Shown: one piece after another, positions 44,504 to 52,017 of the stretch
How the letters are laid out: each line of letters begins with the position of its first letter
How positions within the stretch are numbered: the first letter of the stretch is position 1
From: DASXRU01 sp036506395
GTDB taxonomy: Bacteria > Acidobacteriota > Blastocatellia > Pyrinomonadales > Pyrinomonadaceae
Direction of reading: 5' to 3'
NCBI GenBank assembly: GCA_036506395.1
Contig: DASXRU010000135.1
Coordinates: 41,319-105,318, forward strand
Length of the DNA: 64,000 bases
The notes under the pieces: model-generated
Database searches by the model: none
Told to the model about the DNA's origin: nothing
Seen by the model: the letters and a program-made list of their open reading frames with translations, nothing else
Position numbers and translations under genes: made by a program

Positions 44504-45736
44504 TCAACAAGCCACCGCCAGCGTAGCCATCGGTTCTTCTTCGCCGACCACACCGAGGTTCTGCTCAAACCAGTTAAGGCGCTCACGCAAACGGACAACC
44601 TCGCCTACGATGATGACTGCGGGAGCGCGCATACCAGCGCCTTCCGCCTCATCAGCAATCGTGCCGAGTGTGCCCGTAACGGTTTGTTGGCCGTTGTAAG
44701 TGCCCCAGCGAATGACGGCCACGGGGGTTTCCGCCGAGCACCCGGAATTCACCAGGTCGTTCGCAATCTCACGCAGATGGGTCACACCCATCAATACGAC
44801 AACGGTGTCAGCTGACCCAGGATGCGCAGAAGCCGCAGATTCATACGCCCCATCACCACCGCGAGCGCCCGTGATTACAGTGACGGAGGAGGACATACCG
44901 CGATGAGTCAAAGGGATGCCGGCGTAGGCGGGAACGGCCAGCGCCGAGCTGATTCCAGGGACCACTTCAAACGGGACGCCTGCTTTGACGAGCGCTTCAG
45001 CCTCCTCGCCGCCGCGTCCAAATAGAAACGGATCGCCGCCCTTTAGCCGTACGACTCGCTTTCCCGATCGGGCGTGTTGGATGAGCAAATGATTGATCTG
45101 CCGCTGTGGCGTATTCCGCCCGCCGCCGACTTTGCCAACGTAAATCCGCTCGGCGGACGGGTGAACGTGACTGAGCATCTCCGGGTTGACGAGATAGTCA
45201 TAAACGAGCGTGTCGCATGACTCCAGAAGCGCTAACGCTTTCACCGTCAGCAATCCCGGATCACCGGGCCCTGCGCCGACTAGATAGACTGTTCCGCGTT
45301 CTGCCCGGTAGAGTTGGCCTGGATGCAAAGCGACTGATGCGTTGTCATAAGTCTCAGAATGAATGCTTTCAAATATGCGTTCGAAGGATGCTTCGATCAC
45401 CAAAGGATGCGCTGACAGCGGCTCGGTAATGCGGTAGCTAATGCCTGGATGGCGGCTGGCCGCTTCAGAAACTTCAACAGGAATATCGCCGCGCGTGTGT
45501 CTTCCCGGCGAGAGAAAATATGGATGCACCGTAATGTCGCGTGCTCCTCGTTGGACCAACCGCGCGAACCCTTCGGCAATGTTCGGGTGTTCAATCTCGA
45601 GAAAGGCAGGTTCGACCAGGACAAAGCGGCCACGTTCGCCGATGCGCACCGCCGCCTCTCGCACATCTTCGTTTGCTGCTGCGCGACGGCTGCCGTGACC
45701 GACAACCAGGACGCCAAGCTGAACTTCGTCTTTCAT
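44504..45736 (-). CDS. CbiX-like chelatase fused to uroporphyrinogen-III methyltransferase
   Basis: A two-domain siroheme enzyme of 410 residues. Residues 1-125 match the small CbiX/SirB chelatase family (VVGHGSRR with His14; HPYFLSPGRHTRGDI). Residues 148-390 are a SUMT/CobA methyltransferase (VYLVGAGPGDPGLLTVKAL, VVRLKGGDPFLFGRGGEEA, VVPGISSALAVPAYAGIPLTHRG). Together they could provide the first and last steps of siroheme synthesis. The precorrin-2 dehydrogenase is not present in the window. The start overlaps the sulfite reductase stop by four bases, and that enzyme needs siroheme. Confidence 0.92.
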   Translation of the reverse strand: MKDEVQLGVLVVGHGSRRAAANEDVREAAVRIGERGRFVLVEPAFLEIEHPNIAEGFARLVQRGARDITVHPYFLSPGRHTRGDIPVEVSEAASRHPGISYRITEPLSAHPLVIEASFERIFESIHSETYDNASVALHPGQLYRAERGTVYLVGAGPGDPGLLTVKALALLESCDTLVYDYLVNPEMLSHVHPSAERIYVGKVGGGRNTPQRQINHLLIQHARSGKRVVRLKGGDPFLFGRGGEEAEALVKAGVPFEVVPGISSALAVPAYAGIPLTHRGMSSSVTVITGARGGDGAYESAASAHPGSADTVVVLMGVTHLREIANDLVNSGCSAETPVAVIRWGTYNGQQTVTGTLGTIADEAEGAGMRAPAVIIVGEVVRLRERLNWFEQNLGVVGEEEPMATLAVAC

Positions 45737-47919
45737 GCGGCCACCCCTGATTCCTCGCCTCTCGGTATGGCGCAGTAGCTTACGAAGCTCCGGGCTTCGT
45801 CGAGGATCTTTCGTGCGCCCCCGTCAGGTGTCCGATAGACTTCGCTCCGCAGCCCTTCGAAACGTGATGAGATTCCCTCCCACGTACCTCCGGTCTCACC
45901 GGATAAGACAAACAAATTTTCGAATTCCCAAAGAGCCTCATCCGCAGTGAAGGGATCCACTAATCTCTGGTAGAGCGGAACGCGAGCGGCGGCCGCAACT
46001 GCTTCATAGGCGGCGCGGCCCGCAGCTTCATATTCCTTGTGGTAGATCAATGCCTCTGCCTGGGCCAACTGTTCCCGCGCCGCCTCGATTGCGGGCAGGG
46101 TCTCCGCCACAGTTGAACCGGCGCATTCGCCCTTTATCCCCTTGCGTACGGCAAAGCCTTCATGCTCGTGTCCATAGTCTTCGTAAAATGAAGGATCTGC
46201 CTCAAACGAAGGAACCTGCCGCAGCGGGTCGAGCATTTCCTTCAAGCGTTTGGTTCCGATCCGGTTAGCGAAGGAGGTGAACTCCTCAGCCGGGAGTTTC
46301 TCCTTTTCGTAAAGACCCAGAAGAGCTTCAGTCAACGTCACGCAGTTTTTTGCGGGAAACTTGCCGAGAAGTGAACCAAACTGCGCTCTATCGGGCGATG
46401 TCTGCCCGCCCAAAGTTACAAAGTAGGCCGGCACGCTGCGGTCTTCGTGCGAAAGAGCCGCGGCATAGAATCCGATGTCGGCTATTGAATGTTGCGCACA
46501 GCCATTTGGGCAGCCGGAGACCTTTATGCGCAACGGCCGAACCAGCTCGCCCTGCAAACCAGGTTGGACAAATGAACCAGCGACGTCGTTTCCGAGCGCG
46601 CTGCCGATAGCGCCACCGAGTACGCTGCCAAGTCCCTTGGCCGAGGCAATTCCCAGCCGGCACGTATCAGACCCTGGACATGTCGTTACATCAGCGATCG
46701 TCCCTACGCCGCGCTCGGCCAGTGATAGTTCAGCCAGTGCAGCGTAAAGGTCCGGAAGCTCTTCTTCCCTTACCCAGGGCAGATAGATGTTCTGCTCGAT
46801 CGAAATCCGCAACTGACCGGAAGAGAACCGGCGGACAACTTCGGCCAAACCGCGCGCCCGGTCTGCTGTCAGATCGCCCAACTTGATGCGCACGTGGACG
46901 CCGCGAAAGCCCGAGATCTTATGATCAATTGCCGAATCGCGCACCCACGCCTGAAATTGTGGATCGTTGGTCCGGGGATCCAGCACCTTCAGAGCTCTGG
47001 AGCCTCCCGCAGTCTCAGGAATGAACTCCTCTCCCTCTTCCAGGTAACTGCTGAGCGGCACTGGGCCAACTCGTTCCCGCTCTCCGTCAAGAGCTTTGCG
47101 AAACGCTTCCCAGCCCAGCGACTCGACCAGAAATTTCATGCGCGCCTTCATGCGCGCTTTGCGCTCACCATAGCGGTCGAAAAGCCGCAAAGCAGCAGCG
47201 GCGAGATTGAGCACCTCTTCCGCTGGAAGAAAGTCCGTGTAAAGATGCGCCAGATGAGGCGCGGCCCCAAGCCCCCCGCCCAGGTAAACTCGGAAGCCGC
47301 GCCTCAATTCGCCATTCCGACTTTTGGTGACAGCCCATAAACCAATATCGTGAATTCGCAGAGCCGAATGATCGTCTGCGCAACCTTCAAACGTTATCTT
47401 GAATTTCCGCCCCAGATTTTGGTTGTATTTATTGCGCACGAGATAGCGAAACAGCGCCTGCGAGTAAGGCAGAACGTTGAATGCCTCCGTGGCAGACGTG
47501 CCCGCGCGATAGCAGGCGGTGATGTTGCGTACTGTGTTGCCGCACGCTTCGCGCGAGGTGATGCCTGCTTTAGCCAGGAAGCGCAAAAGGTCAGGAGTGT
47601 CTTCCAACTTGACGTAATAAATTTGGGCATCTTCGCGCGTGGTGAAATGCATGAACCCACTGCCAAATCGGTCTGCCGCAGCCGCCAGGCGTATGAGCTG
47701 ATCGGCGCTCAAGACTCCACCGGGAATCTTGATCCGCTGCATTTGCACGCCCTCCTGGCGTTGAGCATAAGTGCCGAAGTGCAGCCGCAGCTTCTGCATT
47801 TTTGTCTCATCCACTTCGCCTGCCCGATATTTGCGGATTTGCTGTTCGTAGTTAGCCAGCTCGTCCTGCACGTATTCGGGCAAGGTGTGCGATTGAGGCT
47901 CGGAAATCTCGATCGTCAT
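45733..47919 (-). CDS. Ferredoxin-type sulfite/nitrite reductase with C-terminal extension
   Basis: Siroheme and 4Fe-4S enzyme reducing sulfite to sulfide; nitrite is the other family substrate. 728 residues. The half-domain repeats and cluster cysteines are seen in TCPGSDTCRLG and SGCPNGCAQHSIADIG. After about residue 580 an extra helical domain follows (CAGSTVAETLPAIEAAREQLAQAEALIYHKEYEAAGRAAYEA), HEPN-like in appearance. The sulfate operon context favours sulfite. The gene heads the operon sir-cbiX/cobA-cysH-sat-cysC-metX. No ribosome binding site is obvious, and a terminator-like leader lies upstream. Confidence 0.92.
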   Translation of the reverse strand: MTIEISEPQSHTLPEYVQDELANYEQQIRKYRAGEVDETKMQKLRLHFGTYAQRQEGVQMQRIKIPGGVLSADQLIRLAAAADRFGSGFMHFTTREDAQIYYVKLEDTPDLLRFLAKAGITSREACGNTVRNITACYRAGTSATEAFNVLPYSQALFRYLVRNKYNQNLGRKFKITFEGCADDHSALRIHDIGLWAVTKSRNGELRRGFRVYLGGGLGAAPHLAHLYTDFLPAEEVLNLAAAALRLFDRYGERKARMKARMKFLVESLGWEAFRKALDGERERVGPVPLSSYLEEGEEFIPETAGGSRALKVLDPRTNDPQFQAWVRDSAIDHKISGFRGVHVRIKLGDLTADRARGLAEVVRRFSSGQLRISIEQNIYLPWVREEELPDLYAALAELSLAERGVGTIADVTTCPGSDTCRLGIASAKGLGSVLGGAIGSALGNDVAGSFVQPGLQGELVRPLRIKVSGCPNGCAQHSIADIGFYAAALSHEDRSVPAYFVTLGGQTSPDRAQFGSLLGKFPAKNCVTLTEALLGLYEKEKLPAEEFTSFANRIGTKRLKEMLDPLRQVPSFEADPSFYEDYGHEHEGFAVRKGIKGECAGSTVAETLPAIEAAREQLAQAEALIYHKEYEAAGRAAYEAVAAAARVPLYQRLVDPFTADEALWEFENLFVLSGETGGTWEGISSRFEGLRSEVYRTPDGGARKILDEARSFVSYCAIPRGEESGVAA

Positions 47920-47981
47920 TTCTATTAGCGTCGGTCCGGTGAGTAGTGCTCGCCCTGGAAACGCTCAACTTCACCTATGTC

Positions 47982-48015
47982 AAAAAAAAACTCTCGCGCT
48001 AAGTAAGCGCGAGAG
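47982..48015 (-). terminator. Leader terminator upstream of sulfite reductase
   Basis: On the minus strand a perfect stem CTCTCGCGCTTA/TAAGCGCGAGAG-type hairpin is followed by nine T, ending 62 bases before the sulfite reductase ATG. No gene lies upstream on this strand, so it probably works as an attenuator in the operon leader. The hairpin AGAGCTTTAGCTCT (48012-48025) overlaps its 5' arm and would compete with it. Confidence 0.78.
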
Positions 48016-48181
48016 CTAAAGCTCTTCGGTTCTTAGCCTTTTCAGGGGAAACGCTGCGACATATCTCGACATGTCGCGCGCATGTTCATACACATACAGC
48101 GACAGCCTGGAGTTCCGTTCACGATATTTGATCGGCACGACACGGTAACGTAAAGGTAAACAATAGTCGCAGCCTCGTCAA
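48016..48181 (-). promoter_or_regulatory. Structured 5' leader of sulfur operon
   Basis: A candidate promoter (TTGACG at 48176-48181 and TACCTT at 48153-48158, 17 bp apart) begins a leader with several hairpins: GCGACAT/ATGTCGC (48056-48077), CCTGAAAAGG with a GNRA-like loop, and the AGAGC/GCTCT hairpin that overlaps the terminator. It does not match the SAM-I, SAM-II, T-box, cobalamin or TPP consensus as I know them. The ligand is unknown. Confidence 0.45.
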
Positions 48182-48244
48182 CTCAATTGTTTTTATCGAC
48201 TAATAAATATAATTTCGCTTTCCCGGTAGGTTGGGCAGCGTATA

Positions 48245-48490
48245 GTCAGGGCCAGAGGCCAGAGGCCAGAGGCCAGAGGTCAGAAGTCAGAGGTCAGAGG
48301 TCAGAAGTCAGAGGCCAGAGGCCAGAGGTCAGAGGTCAGGGGTCAGAGGTCAGAGGTCAGAGATCAGAGGTCAGAGATCAGAGGTCAGAGATCAGAGATC
48401 AGACGTCACGAATACAAGAAGGGTGAGCCCGTTCCTGCCATCTGACTTCCGACTTCTGACCTCTGACTTCCGACCTCTGACCTCTGACCT
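48245..48490. repeat. Longest inverted heptamer array pair
   Basis: The left arm (48245-48403) has about 23 units of the GTCAGAG/GCCAGAG/ATCAGAG type. The right arm (48441-48490) has about seven units of the opposite type, CTCTGAC/TTCCGAC. They flank a loop of only 37 bp and end just before the aminotransferase gene. Read through, the left arm would give a seven-residue periodic peptide (SEVRGQR), which is not a real gene. Confidence 0.88.
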
Positions 48491-48501
48491 GGGGTGCCAA
48501 A

Positions 48502-49692
48502 ATGATCTCTCCATCCAGCAGAACGGCAAACTTTCATTACGCAATTCGAAACCTGGTTAGTGCTGCCGAAACGCAGGAACGAGCCGGTGGCAGCATTATC
48601 TATCTGAACATCGGTGACCCACAGGCCTATGGGTTCCGGCCACCTGCTCATGTTGTCGAAGCCGTCGCGCGGGCGCTCAGGGATAGCTTCACCGGCTACG
48701 CACACTCAGCCGGTTTGCGCGCCGCGAGAAGCGCGGTTGCTGCTTATGCGACTGCCCTGGGCGCGCCTGTCACACCGGAACAAGTGCTGATCACTTCGGG
48801 AGCTTCGGAAGCAGCCGACCTGGTGCTGACGGCGCTGGTTAACGATGGCGATGAAGTGCTTCTACCGGCGCCGGGTTACCCAATCTATCCGGCCATCTTA
48901 AACAAGCTGGGCGCAATCGCGCGATATTACACATTGAATTCCTCCGACGCATGGCAACCCGGCGTAGAGGAAATAAACTCGCTAATCACGAGACGAACCC
49001 GGGCGCTCGTATTAATCAATCCGAATAATCCAACGGGATCCATTATTCCTGATGAAACTACCAAACAACTTCTGGAACTAGCCGCGCGGCACAAGCTGCT
49101 GGTGATCGCCGATGAAGTTTATCGAGAACTGTGTTTCGAAGAGCCTCCAACATCCGCTGCCGTTCTGGCCCAGGAGATGGAGGTGCCGTTGATCACTTTA
49201 GAGAGCCTGTCGAAAACTCATCTGGTGCCGGGCTGGCGGGTCGGTTGGATGCGCTACACTCACGAAAAGCAGATGCGGGATCTGACGGAAGCTATCGGTC
49301 GCCTGGCAAGCGGGCGGCTCTGTTCACCAACTCCGGCGCAATACGCTGTCGAGCCTGCGCTGGAAGGGAGCCGTGAATTTCAGAAAGATTTTCTACGCGA
49401 GCTCAAAAGAAGACGCGACTTCTGCGTCGACCGTATTCGGAATAACGAAAGCTTAACCTGCGAGAAGCCCGCGGCAGCCTTCTACCTGATGATCAAAGCA
49501 GAAAAGCTGGGCGGGCGTACGGATGAACAATTTGTACTGGATCTGTTGGAAGAAACCGGCGTCCTGGTAGTACACGGTTCCGGATTCGGAGTGGATCCTC
49601 AGCAAGGATACTTTCGGATGGTCTACCTGGCAGACGAGTCTACGCTCGGAGATGTATTCGACCGGATCGATCGATTCATGTCGACCATCTGA
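48502..49692 (+). CDS. PLP-dependent aminotransferase, class I/II (AlaA-like)
   Basis: 396 residues, fold type I. Substrate-arm LNIGDPQAYGF, INPNNPTGS, IADEVYREL, and the Schiff-base lysine K238 in SLSKTHLVPGWRVGW; the C-terminal arginine is in GYFRMVYL. The pattern resembles AlaA/archaeal-type alanine or valine-pyruvate transaminases more than aspartate transaminase, but specificity is not decidable. GGGGTG near the ATG may serve as binding site, immediately after the heptamer array. Confidence 0.88.
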   Translation: MISPSSRTANFHYAIRNLVSAAETQERAGGSIIYLNIGDPQAYGFRPPAHVVEAVARALRDSFTGYAHSAGLRAARSAVAAYATALGAPVTPEQVLITSGASEAADLVLTALVNDGDEVLLPAPGYPIYPAILNKLGAIARYYTLNSSDAWQPGVEEINSLITRRTRALVLINPNNPTGSIIPDETTKQLLELAARHKLLVIADEVYRELCFEEPPTSAAVLAQEMEVPLITLESLSKTHLVPGWRVGWMRYTHEKQMRDLTEAIGRLASGRLCSPTPAQYAVEPALEGSREFQKDFLRELKRRRDFCVDRIRNNESLTCEKPAAAFYLMIKAEKLGGRTDEQFVLDLLEETGVLVVHGSGFGVDPQQGYFRMVYLADESTLGDVFDRIDRFMSTI

Positions 49693-49697
49693 GCAGC

Positions 49698-49762
49698 AGT
49701 TTAGAGTTCAAGCTTTAGCTTGCTGGTTCCGAACCAGCAGCCTAAAGGCTGAACTCTGAACT
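49698..49762. repeat. Palindromic element with TTTAGAGT ends
   Basis: A 65-bp inverted repeat with a GCTGGTTC/GAACCAGC centre and outer TTTAGAGTTC/GAACTCTGAA arms. It is the second copy of the family at 28666 and 57896. It starts six bases after the aminotransferase stop and overlaps the 3' end of the small minus-strand reading frame. Confidence 0.78.
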
Positions 49763-50092
49763 GCCGGCTTCAAACTGCACCGCCATATTTCTTTGAAAAA
49801 CCTCGTAGACTTCCACCCATCGCCCGCTCAAGCCCTCGTGGACGGGCCACAAGCTCTGAAGCTCGAGGAGCTGCCCCATTTCCTTGAAGACGTGCGGATT
49901 GCCCGAGAGGCCTACCAGAACCGGCTGGCGTTGGCCGAGCGTTACCGCAATCGTGAAGAAGAGCCTGCTCTTATCGTTCCATAAAAATAATTCGCTTGAC
50001 GCTCCGATTGAAATGGCGGAGACTCTTGGCCTTGAATTGACAGGTCCATTTTGGTCCAATGAGCGTGGCGATTTAGAGGTGACTTGCTCCAC
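49742..50092 (-). CDS. Possible small protein or gene remnant
   Basis: A 116-codon frame with no recognised family. Codons from about residue 38 to 100 (KSRLFFTIAVTLGQRQPVLV and onward) have a strong GC bias in third positions, as expected for coding DNA. The first 35 codons do not, and they run antisense to the SAM-II aptamer; the last ones lie in a palindromic repeat. No good internal start exists. It may be a truncated gene. Confidence 0.3.
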   Translation of the reverse strand: MEQVTSKSPRSLDQNGPVNSRPRVSAISIGASSELFLWNDKSRLFFTIAVTLGQRQPVLVGLSGNPHVFKEMGQLLELQSLWPVHEGLSGRWVEVYEVFQRNMAVQFEAGSSEFSL

Positions 50093-50116
50093 GTTAAAAA
50101 CTGCTAAAGAGCCGCT
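50062..50116 (+). promoter_or_regulatory. SAM-II riboswitch aptamer
   Basis: The sequence follows the SAM-II consensus: P1 strand GCGTGG, then CGATTTA, a short loop, CTTGC, the complementary CCACGT, TAAAA, and the conserved GCTAAAGAG at the 3' end. CTAAAGA (50104-50110) can instead pair with TCTTTAG (50122-50128), and AGAGCC with GGCTCT of the following terminator. Binding of S-adenosylmethionine should therefore favour termination. Confidence 0.88.
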
Positions 50117-50127
50117 TGAAGTCTTTA

Positions 50128-50166
50128 GGCTCTCGCGCAGGTTCTTCTGTCGCGGGAGCCTTTTTT
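50128..50166 (+). terminator. Terminator of the SAM-II riboswitch
   Basis: GGCTCTCGCG pairs with CGCGGGAGCC (one G-U) and is followed by six T, 77 bases before the downstream start codon. Its 5' arm overlaps the alternative pairing of the aptamer, so it is the likely expression platform. Confidence 0.88.
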
Positions 50167-50242
50167 CTGTGGGTTAGTCGCCAGGGTGGCAAAGGGCAAA
50201 ACGAAGCCGACGATTGTGCTTACTTGTTGACAGGAGTCTCGG

Positions 50243-51442
50243 ATGGTTAAAAAACAGCTCGGGATAAATACCCAACTTGTCCACGCGGGTGAAAGAGGCG
50301 CGCCGCCCCAGGGCAAACCTGTCTCCACTCCCATCTATGCGACCGCCACGTTTACTTATGATTCCATGGCCGAAGTGGATCAGGTTTTCGCGGGCGAGCG
50401 ACAGGGCTACATCTACACGCGCTACGGCAATCCCACCGTCGCGGCGCTCGAAGAAGCCATGCGGGTGCTTGAAGAAGGCGCCGCCGCTTGCGCCTATTCC
50501 ACCGGCATGGCCGCCCTGCATGCGGCCATCTTCGCCTGCGAGATCACTACCGGCGCAACGATCCTCGCATCGCAAGATCTCTATGGCGCCACGATTGATC
50601 TACTCTACAAGATCTTCGGCTCGTATGGCATTCAGGTCACAACAGCGGACTTCTCTGACGTAGAGGCTTTGAGAGTGAAAGCTATTGAGGTCAGACCGCG
50701 ACTGTTGATTGCTGAGACAATTTCAAATCCGCTCTTGAAAGTTTGTGATATTGCCGCCTGCGCTGAAATCGCCCGCGAAGTGCGCGCGCGATTCATCGTG
50801 GACAATACATTCACTTCTCCTTATCTTTGCAAACCTCTGAAGCTCGGCGCGGACTTCTCCGTACATAGCGCGACGAAGTATCTCGGAGGCCACGCGGATG
50901 TGATGGGCGGAGTGGTCGTCGCTCGTGATGAGGTAGACCTTCCCACGCTGATCGGCGTGATGAAGCTTGTTGGCGGGATCCTCGGCGTTTGGGAGGCGCA
51001 TGAAATTCATCGCGGGTTAAAGACACTATCCGTGCGCATGGAGCGTCAGTGTGACAACGCTTTCCGTTTGGCGAAATATCTCGAAAACCACGAAGGTGTC
51101 TCCCGGGTTCATTATCCGGGGCTGGCGCCGTCGCAAAACCAGGAGACGACTAAGCGCACCTTGCGCGGGCCTCATTTTGGCGCCCTCGTCTCAATTGAAC
51201 TTCGCGGGAACACGCGCGAAGCAGCCTTCCGCTTCATGGACGCGCTCTCGCTTTGCGTGCGTTCGACTAGTTTGGGTGATGTGTTCACGGGTGTACTGCA
51301 TCCAGCAACAGCTTCACACCGCGAGGTCGCTCCGAAGCGGCGGCTGGAATTAGGTATTGCCGAAGGTCTGGTGCGAATCTCAGTCGGTATCGAGGATATT
51401 GAAGACATTATTGCCGATATCGGTGAGGCACTAAGCCGCTAG
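50243..51442 (+). CDS. Cys/Met metabolism PLP enzyme (cystathionine gamma-synthase or O-acylhomoserine sulfhydrylase)
   Basis: 399 residues, fold type I. PLP phosphate-binding YIYTRYGNPT, and the catalytic lysine K212 in HSATKYLGGHADVMGG. The family covers MetB, MetZ/MetY, and the lyases MetC and methionine gamma-lyase. The SAM-II riboswitch in front fixes a biosynthetic role. With MetX and a complete sulfide-producing operon nearby, direct sulfhydrylation of O-acetylhomoserine to homocysteine is the most attractive reading. GACAGGAG lies before the ATG. Confidence 0.92.
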   Translation: MVKKQLGINTQLVHAGERGAPPQGKPVSTPIYATATFTYDSMAEVDQVFAGERQGYIYTRYGNPTVAALEEAMRVLEEGAAACAYSTGMAALHAAIFACEITTGATILASQDLYGATIDLLYKIFGSYGIQVTTADFSDVEALRVKAIEVRPRLLIAETISNPLLKVCDIAACAEIAREVRARFIVDNTFTSPYLCKPLKLGADFSVHSATKYLGGHADVMGGVVVARDEVDLPTLIGVMKLVGGILGVWEAHEIHRGLKTLSVRMERQCDNAFRLAKYLENHEGVSRVHYPGLAPSQNQETTKRTLRGPHFGALVSIELRGNTREAAFRFMDALSLCVRSTSLGDVFTGVLHPATASHREVAPKRRLELGIAEGLVRISVGIEDIEDIIADIGEALSR

Positions 51443-51756
51443 GCAAAGAAATTCCCCGCGCCTCCTCACGGACTTCTGCGGGCTGCTGGTGCCGGGTACG
51501 TACGTTGAAGAAATACAAGGAGCACGTCAACCTATCTGAGGCAAATCACCACCTTAATGCTTGCAGGCTTCTACCTTGGGGTTGGCGCGGCAGACGAGTT
51601 GCTTCAACTCAAAGATTTTCGGCGCTCGGGTGACCCAATGAACATCGTGTGAAACCGGCGCTGCGGGTCCGGCCCGTTAACGGAAGCCAAAGCAATCTCA
51701 CGCAAGCCGGCGAGGCGCGCAAATGCTTGTTTCCGGTATGAGGAGGGCCCCACTGG
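51443..51756. other. Spacer with degraded sequence
   Basis: About 310 bp after the riboswitch-controlled gene. No intact gene and no repeats are recognised. It precedes the kinase-propeller remnant and may hold further decayed parts of it. Confidence 0.5.
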
Positions 51757-52011
51757 ATGTTGACCGGAAAACCCGCAGGGAATATCTTCTCCGACAGCAA
51801 TAACCTGGTTTTCTTCCGACAGTCAGCGACCGTCTCGCCCACTGGCAATGTAGTAAACACCTTCGATCTGATCGATGTCGTGAATCGTAACTATGTGACC
51901 GACTTCAAGAGTGATCAAATCTTCTGGTTCGATTTCTCGCGCGACGGTCAACTCGCCCTCTCGCGCGGCACGCAGACGAGCGACGTGATCCTAATTCGGG
52001 ACTTCCGCTAG
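51757..52011 (+). pseudogene. 3' remnant of a kinase-propeller gene
   Basis: Eighty-four codons that read like the very end of an acidobacterial Ser/Thr kinase with TolB/PD40 propeller: KSDQIFWFDFSRDGQLALSR followed by GTQTSDVILIRDFR and a stop. The kinase domain and most of the propeller are missing, and the proposed ATG is not a natural start. It lies six bases before an intact-looking kinase gene of the same general type, which suggests deletion or recombination between paralogues. Confidence 0.65.
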
Positions 52012-52017
52012 AGCGCC

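Noticed and set aside
48187..48426. Open frame with seven-residue repeats (SEVRGQR) on the plus strand
   Set aside because: It is translated heptamer array; 7-bp units read in frame give a 7-residue period. No start signal or family.
48245..48490. CRISPR array
   Set aside because: Units are 7 bp with no spacers, arms are inverted, and there are no cas genes.
49793..50177. Plus-strand frames of 63 and 97 codons before the SAM-II riboswitch
   Set aside because: They lack family similarity, and one runs through the riboswitch and terminator; the minus strand has better codon bias.
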